The notes: a model not told the origin generated them from the sequence alone. DNA of 64,000 bases from Geodermatophilus amargosae (GCF_900116515.1 NZ_FPBA01000017.1:62001-126000); one strand, 5' to 3'. Shown: positions 41,918 through 50,349, counted from the first letter of the stretch. Numbers and translations: made by a program.

Positions 41918-43647
41918 TCCCCACCGCGAACGCGGCGTCCGCGCCGTACACCGTCGGCGACCACCTCGTCGACCGGCTGGCCGAGCTGGGGGTCGACCGG
42001 GTGTTCGGGGTGCCCGGCGACTACAGCCTCAGGCTGCTGGACCACGTCGTCGCCCACCCGCAGGTGCGCTGGACCGGCTGTGCCACCGAGCTGGGCGCCG
42101 GGTATGCCGCGGACGGCTACGGCCGGCTGCGGGGCATGGCCGCGCTCTGCACCACGTTCGGCGTCGGCGAGCTGAGCGCCGTGAACGCCGTCGCAGGCAG
42201 CTACGCGGAACACGTACCGGTGGTGCACGTCGTCGGCGCTCCGGCCCTGGCGCGGCAGGCCGAGCACCGCCCCCTGCACCACACCCTCGGCGACGGGGCG
42301 TTCGGGCACTTCACCGCCGCCCACGCCGACATCACCTGCGCCCGTGCCGTCCTGGGGCCCGGCACCGCCGTCGCCGAGATCGACCGGGTGCTCACCGAGG
42401 TCCGCGACCGCCGGCTGCCGGGGTACCTGCTCGTGCCGGCGGACGTCGCCGAGCTGTCCGTGGAGCCGGCCGCCCACCCGCTTCCGCCGCCCTGCGACAG
42501 CACCGACCCCGAGGTCCTCGACGCCTTCGCCGCCGCCGCAGGCCGGCTGCTCGAGGACGCGGGGTCCACCGACCGGGTGGCGGTGCTCGCCGGCCTGCTG
42601 GTGCACCGTTTCGGCGCGGCGGACGCGCTCGCCGGGCTGCTCGCCGCCGGCCCGGTGCCGCACGCCACCACGCCCTGGGCGAAGAGCCTGCTCGACGAGA
42701 CCGCACCCGGCTTCTGCGGCACCTACGCGGGTGCCGCCGGCAGCACCGAGCGGACCCGCGCGGTCGTCGAGGACGCCGCGGCGCTCGTCCTGGCCGGCGT
42801 CCAGTTCACCGACCTCAACAGCGGCCTGTTCACGCAGCGGATCACCCGCGCCCGGACCATCGAGCTGGGCCCGCGCTCGGCCGGCGTGGGCTCAGCGGTC
42901 TTCGCACCGCTGGAGTTGTCCGCCGCCCTCGCCGCCCTGCAGCCTCTCGTCGCCTCGTTGCGCCCGGGTCCGCTGCCGGACACCGCAGAGCCGGACGACC
43001 AGGACGACGACCCGGACGACGCCCCGCTCACCCAGGCCGCCCTCTGGCGGGAGACCAGCGCTGCCCTGCGCGCCGGGGACGTCGTCCTCGCCGACCAGGG
43101 CACGTCCTTCTACGGCATGGCCCCGCACCGCCTGCCCGCGGGTGTCACGTTCGTCGGCCAGCCGCTGTGGGCCTCGATCGGCTACACGCTGCCCGCGCTG
43201 CTCGGTGCCGGCACCGCCGCTCCCGGCCGGCGCGGCGTCCTGCTCATCGGGGACGGCGCCGCGCAGATGACCGTCCAGGAGCTCGGCACGGTCCTGCGCG
43301 AGCGGCTGCCCGCGCTCGTCGTCGTCGTCGACAACGACGGCTACACCGTCGAGCGCGCCATACACGGAGCCGACCAGCCCTACAACGACATCCCCCGCTG
43401 GGACTGGACGGCGCTGCCCGCCCTGTTCGGCGGCGGCACCCGTGCCCGCGCGGTGCGCGTCTCGACCGTCGGTGCCCTGCGCCGTGCCCACGCGGACGCC
43501 GCCGCCGACCCCGGCGGGTTCACCCTGGTGCAGGCGGTCGTCCCCCGAGACGACGTGCCCGACCTCCTCGCGACCCTCACGCGCGCGCTCGGCGTCCCGG
43601 CGCCGGAGTCGGCTCGCGCGGCCGACCGACGGCCGTCCGGTCGCTAG
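41914..43647 (+). CDS. Thiamine-diphosphate alpha-keto-acid decarboxylase (IPDC/PDC type)
   Basis: TPP enzyme of 577 residues like indolepyruvate, phenylpyruvate and pyruvate decarboxylases. It has Glu59 in GCATELGAGYAADGY (cofactor activation), the His-His pair 122-123 in HRPLHHTLGDG that marks the decarboxylase branch, and the TPP/Mg motif GDGAAQMTVQELGTVLRERLP to VVDNDGYTVE. An acidic linker (DDQDDDPDD) separates the middle domain. It should convert a 2-keto acid to an aldehyde and CO2; aromatic or branched substrates are the usual choice. The stop TAG shares CTAG with the stop of the convergent response regulator. Confidence 0.9.
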   Translation: MIPTANAASAPYTVGDHLVDRLAELGVDRVFGVPGDYSLRLLDHVVAHPQVRWTGCATELGAGYAADGYGRLRGMAALCTTFGVGELSAVNAVAGSYAEHVPVVHVVGAPALARQAEHRPLHHTLGDGAFGHFTAAHADITCARAVLGPGTAVAEIDRVLTEVRDRRLPGYLLVPADVAELSVEPAAHPLPPPCDSTDPEVLDAFAAAAGRLLEDAGSTDRVAVLAGLLVHRFGAADALAGLLAAGPVPHATTPWAKSLLDETAPGFCGTYAGAAGSTERTRAVVEDAAALVLAGVQFTDLNSGLFTQRITRARTIELGPRSAGVGSAVFAPLELSAALAALQPLVASLRPGPLPDTAEPDDQDDDPDDAPLTQAALWRETSAALRAGDVVLADQGTSFYGMAPHRLPAGVTFVGQPLWASIGYTLPALLGAGTAAPGRRGVLLIGDGAAQMTVQELGTVLRERLPALVVVVDNDGYTVERAIHGADQPYNDIPRWDWTALPALFGGGTRARAVRVSTVGALRRAHADAAADPGGFTLVQAVVPRDDVPDLLATLTRALGVPAPESARAADRRPSGR

Positions 43648-44324
43648 GGACCGACCAGGCCCGTCCGGTAGGCGACGACGACCAGTTGCGCACGGTCCCG
43701 GGCGCCGAGCTTGGCCATGGCGTGGCTGACGTGCGTCCGGGCGGTGGCCGGGCTGAGGAACAGCGCGGCGCCGATCTCGTCGTTGTTCATGCCCTGACCC
43801 ACGAGCGCCAGGACCTCGCGCTCCCGGTCGGTGAGGACGGCCAGCCGGGAGGCCGCCGCCGCGTCGGCCGTCCGGCGGGCGGTGAACTGGGCGATGAGGC
43901 GCCGGGTGATCCGAGGTGCGAGCAGCGACTCGCCGGCCGCCACCACGCGGACGCCGTGCAGCAGCTCGGCGGGACCGGCGTCCTTGAGCAGGAACCCGCT
44001 GGCGCCGGCCTGCAGGCCCTCGAAGACGTGGGCGTCGGTGTCGTAGGTGGTCAGGACGAGGACGCGGACCCCGCGCAGCCCGTCGTCGCCGGCGATCCGC
44101 CGGGTGGCCTCGATGCCGTCCATGCCCGGCATGCGGATGTCCATCAGCACGACGTCCGGGCGGAGGGCGCGGGCCTGCGCCACGGCGTCGGCGCCCGTGG
44201 TCGCCTCCCCCACCACGGCGATGCCGTCCTCGGTCTCGAGCAGGAGCCGGAAGCCCGAGCGCACCAGCTGCTCGTCGTCAGCGAGCAGCACGCGGATCGG
44301 CACACCCCGGTCCGGGGCGGTCAC
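43644..44324 (-). CDS. NarL/FixJ-type response regulator
   Basis: Two-domain regulator of 226 residues: a receiver with Asp62 in VVLMDIRMPGMDG, acidic pair DDE (16-18) and Lys in GFLLKDAG, plus a C-terminal LuxR-type HTH (LTDREREVLALVGQGMNNDEIGAALFLSPATARTHVSHAMAKLG). The GTG at 44324 overlaps the histidine kinase stop (GTGA). Its target is unknown; the divergent small membrane-protein gene at 45751 is the nearest candidate. Confidence 0.93.
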   Translation of the reverse strand: MTAPDRGVPIRVLLADDEQLVRSGFRLLLETEDGIAVVGEATTGADAVAQARALRPDVVLMDIRMPGMDGIEATRRIAGDDGLRGVRVLVLTTYDTDAHVFEGLQAGASGFLLKDAGPAELLHGVRVVAAGESLLAPRITRRLIAQFTARRTADAAAASRLAVLTDREREVLALVGQGMNNDEIGAALFLSPATARTHVSHAMAKLGARDRAQLVVVAYRTGLVGP

Positions 44325-45556
44325 ACCGCCACCGTGCCGGCCGGGGTCAGCGGCAGCCGGGCGACGACGGCGAAGCCGCCGCCCGGGAGCGGGCCGGCGT
44401 CGAGCTCACCGCCGAGGAGCAGGCAGCGCTCGCGCATCCCGACGATCCCCCGGCCCGTCCCGTCCGTGCCCGGCGCGGCCGTCCCGGGGCCCTCCTGTGG
44501 GCCCTCCTGGGGGCCCTCGTCGGTCACGCGGACCTCCACGGCGTCGGCGCAGTAGTCCACCGCGACCCTCACCCGGGTCGGCCCCGCGTGCCGGATCACG
44601 TTGGTGATCGCCTCCTGCAGGATCCGGTACACGGCGCTGCCGACCGCGCCGGGCACCGGCGGAGGCGGCGAGGGCGCCTCGAGGTCGACGTCGAGGTCGA
44701 CGTCGAGCCCGGCCTCCCGCGCCCGGGCGGTGAGCTCGCCGATCCGCCCGAGGCCGGGCTCCGGGCTCCGGCCGTCGTCGTCGCGCAGGACCCCGAGGAC
44801 GGCCCGCATGTCCTGCAGCGCCTCCGAGCTCGTCCGCGCGATCGCCTCCAGGGCCTCGCGCGCCCGGTCCGGCCGCCGGTCGAGCACGTGCGCGGTGACG
44901 CCGGACTGCACGGTGATGACGGCCAGCGCGTGCGCCACGGTGTCGTGGACCTCGCGGGCGATCCTCAGCCGCTCCGCGTCGACCCGGGCGCGGGCCTCCT
45001 GCTCGCGGGTGCGTTCGGCGAGCTCGGCGCGCTGCAGTGCCTCGGCCGCGACGTCCCTGCGCGAGCGGACGCTCTCCCCGAGCGCGGCGCTCATGACCGA
45101 GGCGCCGATCCGGAAGAACACCCACCCGATCGCGGCCGGTGGCTCGACGTCGGCGGCGCTGGTCAGCCAGCCGACGGTCAGGACCGCGATGCCCGCGCCG
45201 GCGGTCAGCAGCGACCGGCGCCCGTCGCCGAGGGCGGTGAGCGTGTAGAGGGCGACGAACAGCCCGAGCCAGCCGGGCCCGTCGGGGAAGTCGAGGGCGT
45301 AGTAGGCCAGGCTGGTGAGCGCGGCCGTGGCGAACACCGCGACCGGCCAGCGGCGGCGCACCGCCACGACGGCTCCGCCGGCGACCAGCAGGACGTAGCC
45401 CAGGTGCCCGAGGTCGGCCAGCGGGCGCAGGACCGTCGCCGGGTCCCCGTGGGTGCGGGTGACGGTGCCCTGGACCTGCATGACGGTCACGAACGCCGCC
45501 AGCAGCAGGTCCTGCGCCCAGACGGGTAGGCGGAGCGGCGCGGCTCGGCCCGGCAT
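44321..45556 (-). CDS. Sensor histidine kinase (HisKA_3, DesK/NarX-like)
   Basis: Kinase of 411 residues with about five to six N-terminal membrane segments, a linker coiled coil (AAEALQRAELAERTREQEARAR), phospho-acceptor His204 in REVHDTVAHALAV, and a HATPase domain (ILQEAITNVIRHA, GRGIVGMRERCLLLGG). No extracellular sensor domain of size, so it probably senses within or at the membrane. A repeat QEGPQEGP interrupts the ATPase lid. Operon with the response regulator. Confidence 0.92.
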   Translation of the reverse strand: MPGRAAPLRLPVWAQDLLLAAFVTVMQVQGTVTRTHGDPATVLRPLADLGHLGYVLLVAGGAVVAVRRRWPVAVFATAALTSLAYYALDFPDGPGWLGLFVALYTLTALGDGRRSLLTAGAGIAVLTVGWLTSAADVEPPAAIGWVFFRIGASVMSAALGESVRSRRDVAAEALQRAELAERTREQEARARVDAERLRIAREVHDTVAHALAVITVQSGVTAHVLDRRPDRAREALEAIARTSSEALQDMRAVLGVLRDDDGRSPEPGLGRIGELTARAREAGLDVDLDVDLEAPSPPPPVPGAVGSAVYRILQEAITNVIRHAGPTRVRVAVDYCADAVEVRVTDEGPQEGPQEGPGTAAPGTDGTGRGIVGMRERCLLLGGELDAGPLPGGGFAVVARLPLTPAGTVAV

Positions 45557-45750
45557 GGCCGCGAGCCTAGGGTCCCCGGATCCCGGCCCGGCTCCTCCTG
45601 GCTGCGCGACGACCTCCGCCGGACGGCGCGGTCCCGGACGGGTCGGCTACGCCCGACGGCGTAGGCACGGCCGACCGCGGCCCGACGACGACCCCGTGCC
45701 GGCGACGCCACGATCGTCGGCGTCCGTCCCGGTCGACCAGGAGGTCCCCG

Positions 45751-46107
45751 ATGTCCGTCCTGCACCTGCTCGCTGCACCGTCGTCCCTCGCTGCCGGCTA
45801 CGAGCTCGGCACCGGGCGATCCGTACCGACCGCGGCCGCCGTCGTGGGGCTGGCCAGCGTGGTCGTCGGCGCGGTGGCCCTGGCCCGCTCCCGCCGGACG
45901 GCGGCCCTCGTCGCACTGGTGGCCGGGCCGGCCGGCGCGGTCGTCGGCGGGCTGCACGCCGTCCACGCCGCGGGCGGTCTCGGCACCGGCAACGGGCTCG
46001 CGGGCGCGGTCGTCGCCGTGGTGCTGGGGCTGGCCGGCACGGTCGTCGGCGCGGTGGCCCTGGTCCGCTTCCGTCGCGCCGCACGGCTGGACGTCCCGGC
46101 GCGCTGA
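45751..46107 (+). CDS. Small four-helix membrane protein (DUF6223-like)
   Basis: Protein of 118 residues with four hydrophobic segments and an internal duplication: VVGLASVVVGAVALARSRR and VVLGLAGTVVGAVALVRFRR, plus GGLGTGNGLAGAVVA. It resembles small membrane proteins I recall as DUF6223. The ATG at 45751 has AGGAGG at ideal spacing. It is divergent from the histidine kinase with 194 bp between them, so it may be a target of that two-component system. Function unknown. Confidence 0.75.
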   Translation: MSVLHLLAAPSSLAAGYELGTGRSVPTAAAVVGLASVVVGAVALARSRRTAALVALVAGPAGAVVGGLHAVHAAGGLGTGNGLAGAVVAVVLGLAGTVVGAVALVRFRRAARLDVPAR

Positions 46108-46223
46108 CTCCCCTGAGCCCCGAGCCGACCGGTGCCCGTCCTCGCCCCGGAGTACGGATCCCGGCACCTGTCCGAGCGCCGCCGCCGCGGCGGCCGCCGT
46201 CCGGGAACAGTGGCCGAGCGCCG

Positions 46224-46427
46224 TCAGTAGTAGGACGGCGCGGAGCCGGCAGCGACGATGGCCGTGAGGACGCTGATCACGATCCCGGCGACCACCAGGG
46301 CCAGGAGCCAGCCTGTGTAGGTCCGGATGCGGTCGAGGTGCCGGGTCTGCTGGAAGACGTGGAAGACCTGGAACTCCCGCCACTCCTCCTCGGTGGTGAC
46401 GGTCGGGGGGACCAGGGGGTTGGTCAT
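46224..46427 (-). CDS. Small single-pass membrane protein, hypothetical
   Basis: 67 residues: a soluble N-terminal helix (VTTEEEWREFQVFHVFQQTRHLDRIRTYTG) and one C-terminal membrane segment (WLLALVVAGIVISVLTAIVAAG). The ATG at 46427 has GGAGG 5 nt upstream, which decides this start over longer frames. Family not recognised. Confidence 0.7.
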   Translation of the reverse strand: MTNPLVPPTVTTEEEWREFQVFHVFQQTRHLDRIRTYTGWLLALVVAGIVISVLTAIVAAGSAPSYY

Positions 46428-46640
46428 GGTGCCTCCTGCAAGCGGTTGCGTGTGGTCCGGATCCACATCGGCCGCATCCGGTACTCCTGCAGCCGTCGGG
46501 GGCGCCTGCCGGGTGTCCGAGCCGCCTCGAGCCCCTCTCCCCCCACCCGCCCCAGGGGCTCCTGCGGTTCCTGTACGGCGGCGTTCCCACCGCGGACCAT
46601 GGCGGGCAGGTGCAAACCGGAGCACGCGGGGAGATCGCTC

Positions 46641-47027
46641 ATGTCGTCGTTGTCCGACCCTGCCGTCCAGGCGGTCCTGCGCCACCACGGGCAGCGCTCA
46701 CCGGGGACGCCGATGCGCGCGGTGGTGTCGAAGGCCGCGGCCCTCGGCTTCGACGTGGTCCCGCCGCGCGAGGGCAGCAGTGCCACGTACCTGCGGCTGG
46801 TCTCCACCACGCCGTCGGGCCGTGACGTCACCCTCCACGTCGACGGCGCCAAGCTGACGTCGAACGCCACGGGCGACCGCGCCTTCGCCGCCGCACTGCC
46901 CGGCGCGGTCGAGACCACCGTCGACGTGCAGTCCCCTTCGCCGGGACCGACCCGGTGCAGGTCCTCGTCGCGTTCACCGACGACGCGCGTCACCGGGCAG
47001 CCGCGCCGCCTGCTCCCGTCCCCGTAG
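46641..47027 (+). CDS. N-terminal part of frameshifted nuclease gene
   Basis: From the ATG at 46641 (GGGGAG upstream), about 97 residues of a compact unrecognised domain (AVVSKAAALGFDVVPPREGSSATYLRLVS, VTLHVDGAKLTSNATGDRAFAAALPGAVETTVDVQ). After 46931 the frame becomes Ser/Arg/Pro-rich nonsense up to the stop at 47027. The natural continuation VPFAGTDPVQVLVAFTDDARH lies in the -1 frame and runs into the nuclease at 46955-48388. A 1-nt loss near 46929-46936 (real mutation or base-call error in GTCCCC), or a -1 shift, would restore one protein of about 582 residues. Confidence 0.65.
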   Translation: MSSLSDPAVQAVLRHHGQRSPGTPMRAVVSKAAALGFDVVPPREGSSATYLRLVSTTPSGRDVTLHVDGAKLTSNATGDRAFAAALPGAVETTVDVQSPSPGPTRCRSSSRSPTTRVTGQPRRLLPSP

Positions 47028-48388
47028 GGAGCGGCCGGCAGCGGGTGGTCCTCGGGGGCGTGGCCGCGGTCGTCCTGCTGTTCCTGGTCGCCGGTGTCGC
47101 CACCTCCGGACTCCCCGGCGGACTGCTCGCGCTCGGGCTCGCGGCGCTCCTCGTCGGCCTCGGCGCGGTCGTCGCCGGCCGGGCGCGGTGGGCCTTCATC
47201 GCCTCGCGCCGCGTGGGCGGTGCCGTCCTCGCCGCGGGCCTCGCGGCCGTCGTCGTCGGCGGTGGCACCGCACCGCGGACCGCGCCGACCGCCGCCTCGG
47301 CGCCCGCGAGCACGCCGTCGGCCGCCACCAGCACGTCGTCGGCCGCCGAGGAGAGCGCCGCCGCGGAGGCCGAGATCGCCGCCGCCGAGGACGCCCTGGA
47401 GCAGGCGGAGACCCGCGAGTCCGCCGTGGCCCCGGTCGACTCCACCACAGGGGTGCTCTCCGACACCGCCACCGACGGCGCCGTCGGGACCGCCGCGCCC
47501 ACCACCGCGCTGGCCGCCCTCGCCGCCGTCCCGGTGCAGGGCCGCGCCCCGCGCACCGGCTACGACCGCGACCTGTTCGGCGCCGGCTGGGTCGACACCG
47601 ACCGCAACGGCTGCGACACCCGCAACGACGTGCTGGCCCGCGACCTCACCGGCGAGGCGTTCAAGCCCGGCACGCGCGACTGCGTCGTCCTCACCGGGAC
47701 GCTCGCCGACCCCTACTCCGGCCGCACGATCGCCTTCCAGCGCGGGCAGACCACCAGCGACGACGTGCAGATCGACCACGTCGTCGCGCTGTCGGACGCC
47801 TGGCAGAAGGGCGCCCAGCAGTGGGACACGGCCCAGCGCACCCGGTTCGCCAACGACCCGCTCAACCTGCTCGCCGTCGACGGCCCGCTCAACACGCAGA
47901 AGGGCGACGGCGACGCCGCGACCTGGCTGCCGCCGGCGCGTTCCCACCGCTGCGCCTACGTGGCCCGGCAGGTGGCGGTGAAGGTCAGCTACGGGCTGTG
48001 GACGACCCAGGCCGAGCGCAACGCGATCGCCACCGTGCTGAGCGCCTGCCCAGGCGAGCCGCTGCCCGGCGGCGTGGTCGCGCCCGTGCAGCAGCCGGCC
48101 CGGACCACCGCCGCGCCGAGCACGCCGGCAGCCGTGCCGACGACCGCACGTCCCGTGCCGACGACGCCGCGCCCGGCTCCTGCTCCGGTGCCCGTCCCGG
48201 CGCCTGCTCCCCGTCCCGCGCCCGCACCGGCAGCCGCACCCGCACCGGCTCCGGCCCCGGTGGGCGGGCCGACGTACGCCAACTGCACCGAGGTCAAGGC
48301 GGCCGGCGCCGCTCCCATCCACCCGGGCGACCCGGGCTGGCAGCCGAAGTTCGACCGCGACGGCGACGGGGTCGGCTGCGAGTCGTGA
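46955..48388 (+). CDS. Membrane-anchored HNH (DUF1524/GmrSD-C-like) nuclease with Excalibur domain
   Basis: About 477 residues. Order: three hydrophobic segments within residues 30-110, an Ala/Glu coiled coil, an HNH-type domain (TGYDRDLFGAGWVDTDRNGCDTRNDVL, VQIDHVVALSDAWQKGA with the catalytic DH, FANDPLNLLAVDGPLNTQKGD), a long Pro/Ala linker, and a C-terminal Excalibur calcium-binding motif (DRDGDGVGCES). Probably an extracellular nuclease tethered to the membrane. The GTG at 46955 has no ribosome-binding site of its own. Together with the preceding entry it probably forms one frameshifted gene. Confidence 0.85.
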   Translation: MQVLVAFTDDARHRAAAPPAPVPVGSGRQRVVLGGVAAVVLLFLVAGVATSGLPGGLLALGLAALLVGLGAVVAGRARWAFIASRRVGGAVLAAGLAAVVVGGGTAPRTAPTAASAPASTPSAATSTSSAAEESAAAEAEIAAAEDALEQAETRESAVAPVDSTTGVLSDTATDGAVGTAAPTTALAALAAVPVQGRAPRTGYDRDLFGAGWVDTDRNGCDTRNDVLARDLTGEAFKPGTRDCVVLTGTLADPYSGRTIAFQRGQTTSDDVQIDHVVALSDAWQKGAQQWDTAQRTRFANDPLNLLAVDGPLNTQKGDGDAATWLPPARSHRCAYVARQVAVKVSYGLWTTQAERNAIATVLSACPGEPLPGGVVAPVQQPARTTAAPSTPAAVPTTARPVPTTPRPAPAPVPVPAPAPRPAPAPAAAPAPAPAPVGGPTYANCTEVKAAGAAPIHPGDPGWQPKFDRDGDGVGCES

Positions 48389-48394
48389 CCGCCG

Positions 48395-48435
48395 GGTCCT
48401 GGACCCCGCGCCCCCGTGGTGCGGGGGCCAGGACC
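48395..48435. terminator. Bidirectional hairpin after the nuclease gene
   Basis: Outer pair GGTCCTGG (48395-48402) with CCAGGACC (48428-48435), and inner GCCCCC with GGGGGC. It lies between the nuclease stop and the stop of the minus-strand 80-residue gene. Confidence 0.65.
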
Positions 48436-48452
48436 GGCGGGACGGAGCCGAC

Positions 48453-48695
48453 TCAGTCGGCGAGCAGGGCGGCGTGCGCGCCGAGGCGGTGCGCCAGGGC
48501 CGCGGCGGTGCCGGTGGAGCGCAGGACGTCGGCGAGGAGGGCGGCCAGCTCGTCGGCGGCCAGCCCGTCCGCCACGGCGTCGGGGACCTGCACGGCGGCC
48601 GGCTCGTCGAGCTCGGCACGCAGCAGGGCGTCGAGGTCAGCGGCCTCGAGGTCGCCCAGCTCGACGAGCACGAGCGGGCGTGCGGGGGTCTCCAT
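48453..48695 (-). CDS. Small acidic hypothetical protein
   Basis: 80 residues, Ala/Leu/Asp-rich and helical (METPARPLVLVELGDLEA, LAADELAALLADVLRSTGTAAALAHRLG). The ATG at 48695 has GAGGAG 6 nt upstream, and a hairpin follows the stop. No family recognised; the good ribosome-binding site and terminator support a real gene. Confidence 0.55.
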   Translation of the reverse strand: METPARPLVLVELGDLEAADLDALLRAELDEPAAVQVPDAVADGLAADELAALLADVLRSTGTAAALAHRLGAHAALLAD

Positions 48696-48742
48696 GACGG
48701 GCTCCTCGGGATCGGCGGGCCGGGATCCGTCCCGGCGAGGAC

Positions 48743-48813
48743 GACACTGACCGCCGCACCGCAGCCCCGGCTGCGCGCAACCGCACGATCACCGCAAGAC
48801 CGCGGTCAGTGTC
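48743..48813. repeat. Inverted repeat in the 364-bp gap before the cold-shock gene
   Basis: GACACTGACCGC (48743-48754) and its perfect complement (48802-48813) flank a smaller CGCAGCC/GGCTGCG hairpin. The gap 48696-49059 otherwise holds no credible gene; its right half is probably the promoter and long leader of the cold-shock gene. Confidence 0.55.
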
Positions 48814-49059
48814 CCGCCCGCGCGGAGTCGGCCGGCGGCGCGGCCGTCACCGCGCCGCCGCCCGGGTGGGTGGACGCCGGCCCCGGACGCCGGAGCGGCC
48901 GGTCCGCGAGGTCGCTCAGCGTGAGGAGTCCCAGGTCGAACCCGCCACGCGGGGCCCGGGGGTCGGCAAGAACGCTCCGGACGGCTAGGGTTCGTCGCGT
49001 CGGGAAGGCCCCTGCGCTCTGGCAGGACCCCGATGCACCACCGCAGCTAGGAGCGAGCA

Positions 49060-49263
49060 ATGCCCGAAGGAACTGTCAAGTGGTTCAACGCGGAGAAGGG
49101 GTTCGGCTTCGCCACCCCGGACGGTGGCGGACCTGACGTGTTCGTCCACTACTCGGCCATCCAGACCAGCGGGTACCGCTCGCTCGACGAGGGCCAGCGG
49201 ATCGCCTTCGACGTCGAGCAGGGCCAGAAGGGCCCGCAGGCGGCGAACGTCACCCCGCTCTGA
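49060..49263 (+). CDS. cspA: Cold-shock protein
   Basis: 67-residue CSD protein with both RNA-binding motifs, KGFGFATP (RNP1) and VFVHYSAI (RNP2), and the start [17 protein letters not shown]. It binds single-stranded nucleic acid and acts as an RNA chaperone. The ATG at 49060 has GGAG upstream, and a clear terminator follows at 49277-49315. The upstream gap leaves room for the long thermosensing leader usual for this family. Confidence 0.97.
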   Translation: MPEGTVKWFNAEKGFGFATPDGGGPDVFVHYSAIQTSGYRSLDEGQRIAFDVEQGQKGPQAANVTPL

Positions 49264-49276
49264 TCTCCTGATCAGC

Positions 49277-49315
49277 ACAGCGCCCCCGTCCCGGTCCGCC
49301 GGGCGGGGGCGCTGT
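49277..49315 (+). terminator. Terminator of the cold-shock gene
   Basis: 12-bp stem ACAGCGCCCCCG (49277-49288) and its complement (49304-49315), loop 15 nt, 14 nt after the stop. Confidence 0.8.
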
Positions 49316-49334
49316 CGCGTCCGGGGCCGGACGG

Positions 49335-49799
49335 TCAGCGTGCCCGGGGGACGTAGCCGCCGACCAGCGCCTGCATCAGCAGCGCTCCCGCGTCCGGGCC
49401 CACCGCCCGCGCGGCGTCGGCGAAGGCCCGCCAGCGCTCCCGCTCGACGTCCGTCGGTGCCCGATGGGCCCGGATCTGCGCCTGCTCCAGCAGCCGCTCC
49501 CACTCCCCCTGCGGGGTCGGCCACAGCCCCGCCAGCCGCCGCGCCTCGGCGGAGATCCCGGTGATCCGCACGATGTCGCCGGCGTGGTTGGTCAGCGGCT
49601 CGATGTAGCCCGCCGCCGCGAGCGCCTTCGCCGCGGCCACCACCTGCTCCTTGGGCAACCCGCTGCCCGGGACGACGGAGCCGAGCAGGTACGGCGCACC
49701 GCCGTGCTTCGGCTCGTCCACCAGCCGGGCGACGGCCCGCAGCACGGGCAGGTCGCGGGAGAACCAGGTGTCGGCAAGGGGCGCGTCGGGCGGTGTCAC
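49335..49799 (-). CDS. Hypothetical protein with winged-helix-like region
   Basis: 154 residues from the GTG at 49799 (GGAGGG close upstream). The central part (LPKEQVVAAAKALAAAGYIEPLTNHAGDIVRITGISAEARRLAGLWP) looks like a small winged helix in which a recognition helix is followed by a beta-wing; the rest is helical. Not a recognised family. Monocistronic, convergent with the cold-shock gene and divergent from msrB. Confidence 0.7.
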   Translation of the reverse strand: MTPPDAPLADTWFSRDLPVLRAVARLVDEPKHGGAPYLLGSVVPGSGLPKEQVVAAAKALAAAGYIEPLTNHAGDIVRITGISAEARRLAGLWPTPQGEWERLLEQAQIRAHRAPTDVERERWRAFADAARAVGPDAGALLMQALVGGYVPRAR

Positions 49800-49912
49800 G
49801 CCCTCCAGTCTCCCCGTGCGCACGGCGGCACCCCGCCACACGGAGTCGCGAGGGCCGGTCCGGGCCCGGGGACGCGGGGAATCCGCCTGCGGCCGAGGTC
49901 GTTCCCCCTGGC

Positions 49913-50332
49913 ATGACGACGTCCCCTTCGCAGCCCCAGGTGACCAAGAGCGACGCGGAGTGGCGCGCCCAGCTGTCCCCCCAGGAGTACGCGGTGCTGC
50001 GGCAGGCCGGAACCGAGCGGCCGTGGACGGGTGAGTACGTCGACACGAAGACCGTCGGCGTCTACGCCTGCCGCGCCTGCGGCGCCGAGCTGTTCCGCTC
50101 GGAGACCAAGTTCGACTCGCACTGCGGCTGGCCGTCCTTCTACGAGCCGTCCTCGGCGGACGACGTGGTGCTCCGCGAGGACCGCAGCCTCGGCATGACC
50201 CGCGTCGAGGTCCTCTGCGGCACCTGCCACAGCCACCTCGGGCACGTCTTCGAGGACGCCCCGCAGACGCCGACCGGCGACCGCTACTGCATCAACTCGG
50301 TGAGCATCCGGCTGCAGCCCGCCGAGGGCTGA
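49913..50332 (+). CDS. msrB: Peptide-methionine (R)-S-oxide reductase MsrB
   Basis: 139 residues with the four zinc cysteines (C53/C56 in CRAC, C102/C105 in CGTC), GWPSFYEP, HLGHVF and catalytic Cys126 in RYCINSVS. It reduces methionine-(R)-sulfoxide in oxidised proteins. The ribosome-binding site for the ATG at 49913 is poor (GAGG 14 nt upstream), so expression may be low or leaderless. A terminator follows. Confidence 0.97.
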   Translation: MTTSPSQPQVTKSDAEWRAQLSPQEYAVLRQAGTERPWTGEYVDTKTVGVYACRACGAELFRSETKFDSHCGWPSFYEPSSADDVVLREDRSLGMTRVEVLCGTCHSHLGHVFEDAPQTPTGDRYCINSVSIRLQPAEG

Positions 50333-50349
50333 GCGCGCGTTCCACGGCT

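Noticed and set aside
27864..43647. A polyketide or non-ribosomal peptide gene cluster
   Set aside because: No KS, AT, ACP, condensation or thiolation domains were found; the ANL enzyme stands alone without a carrier protein.
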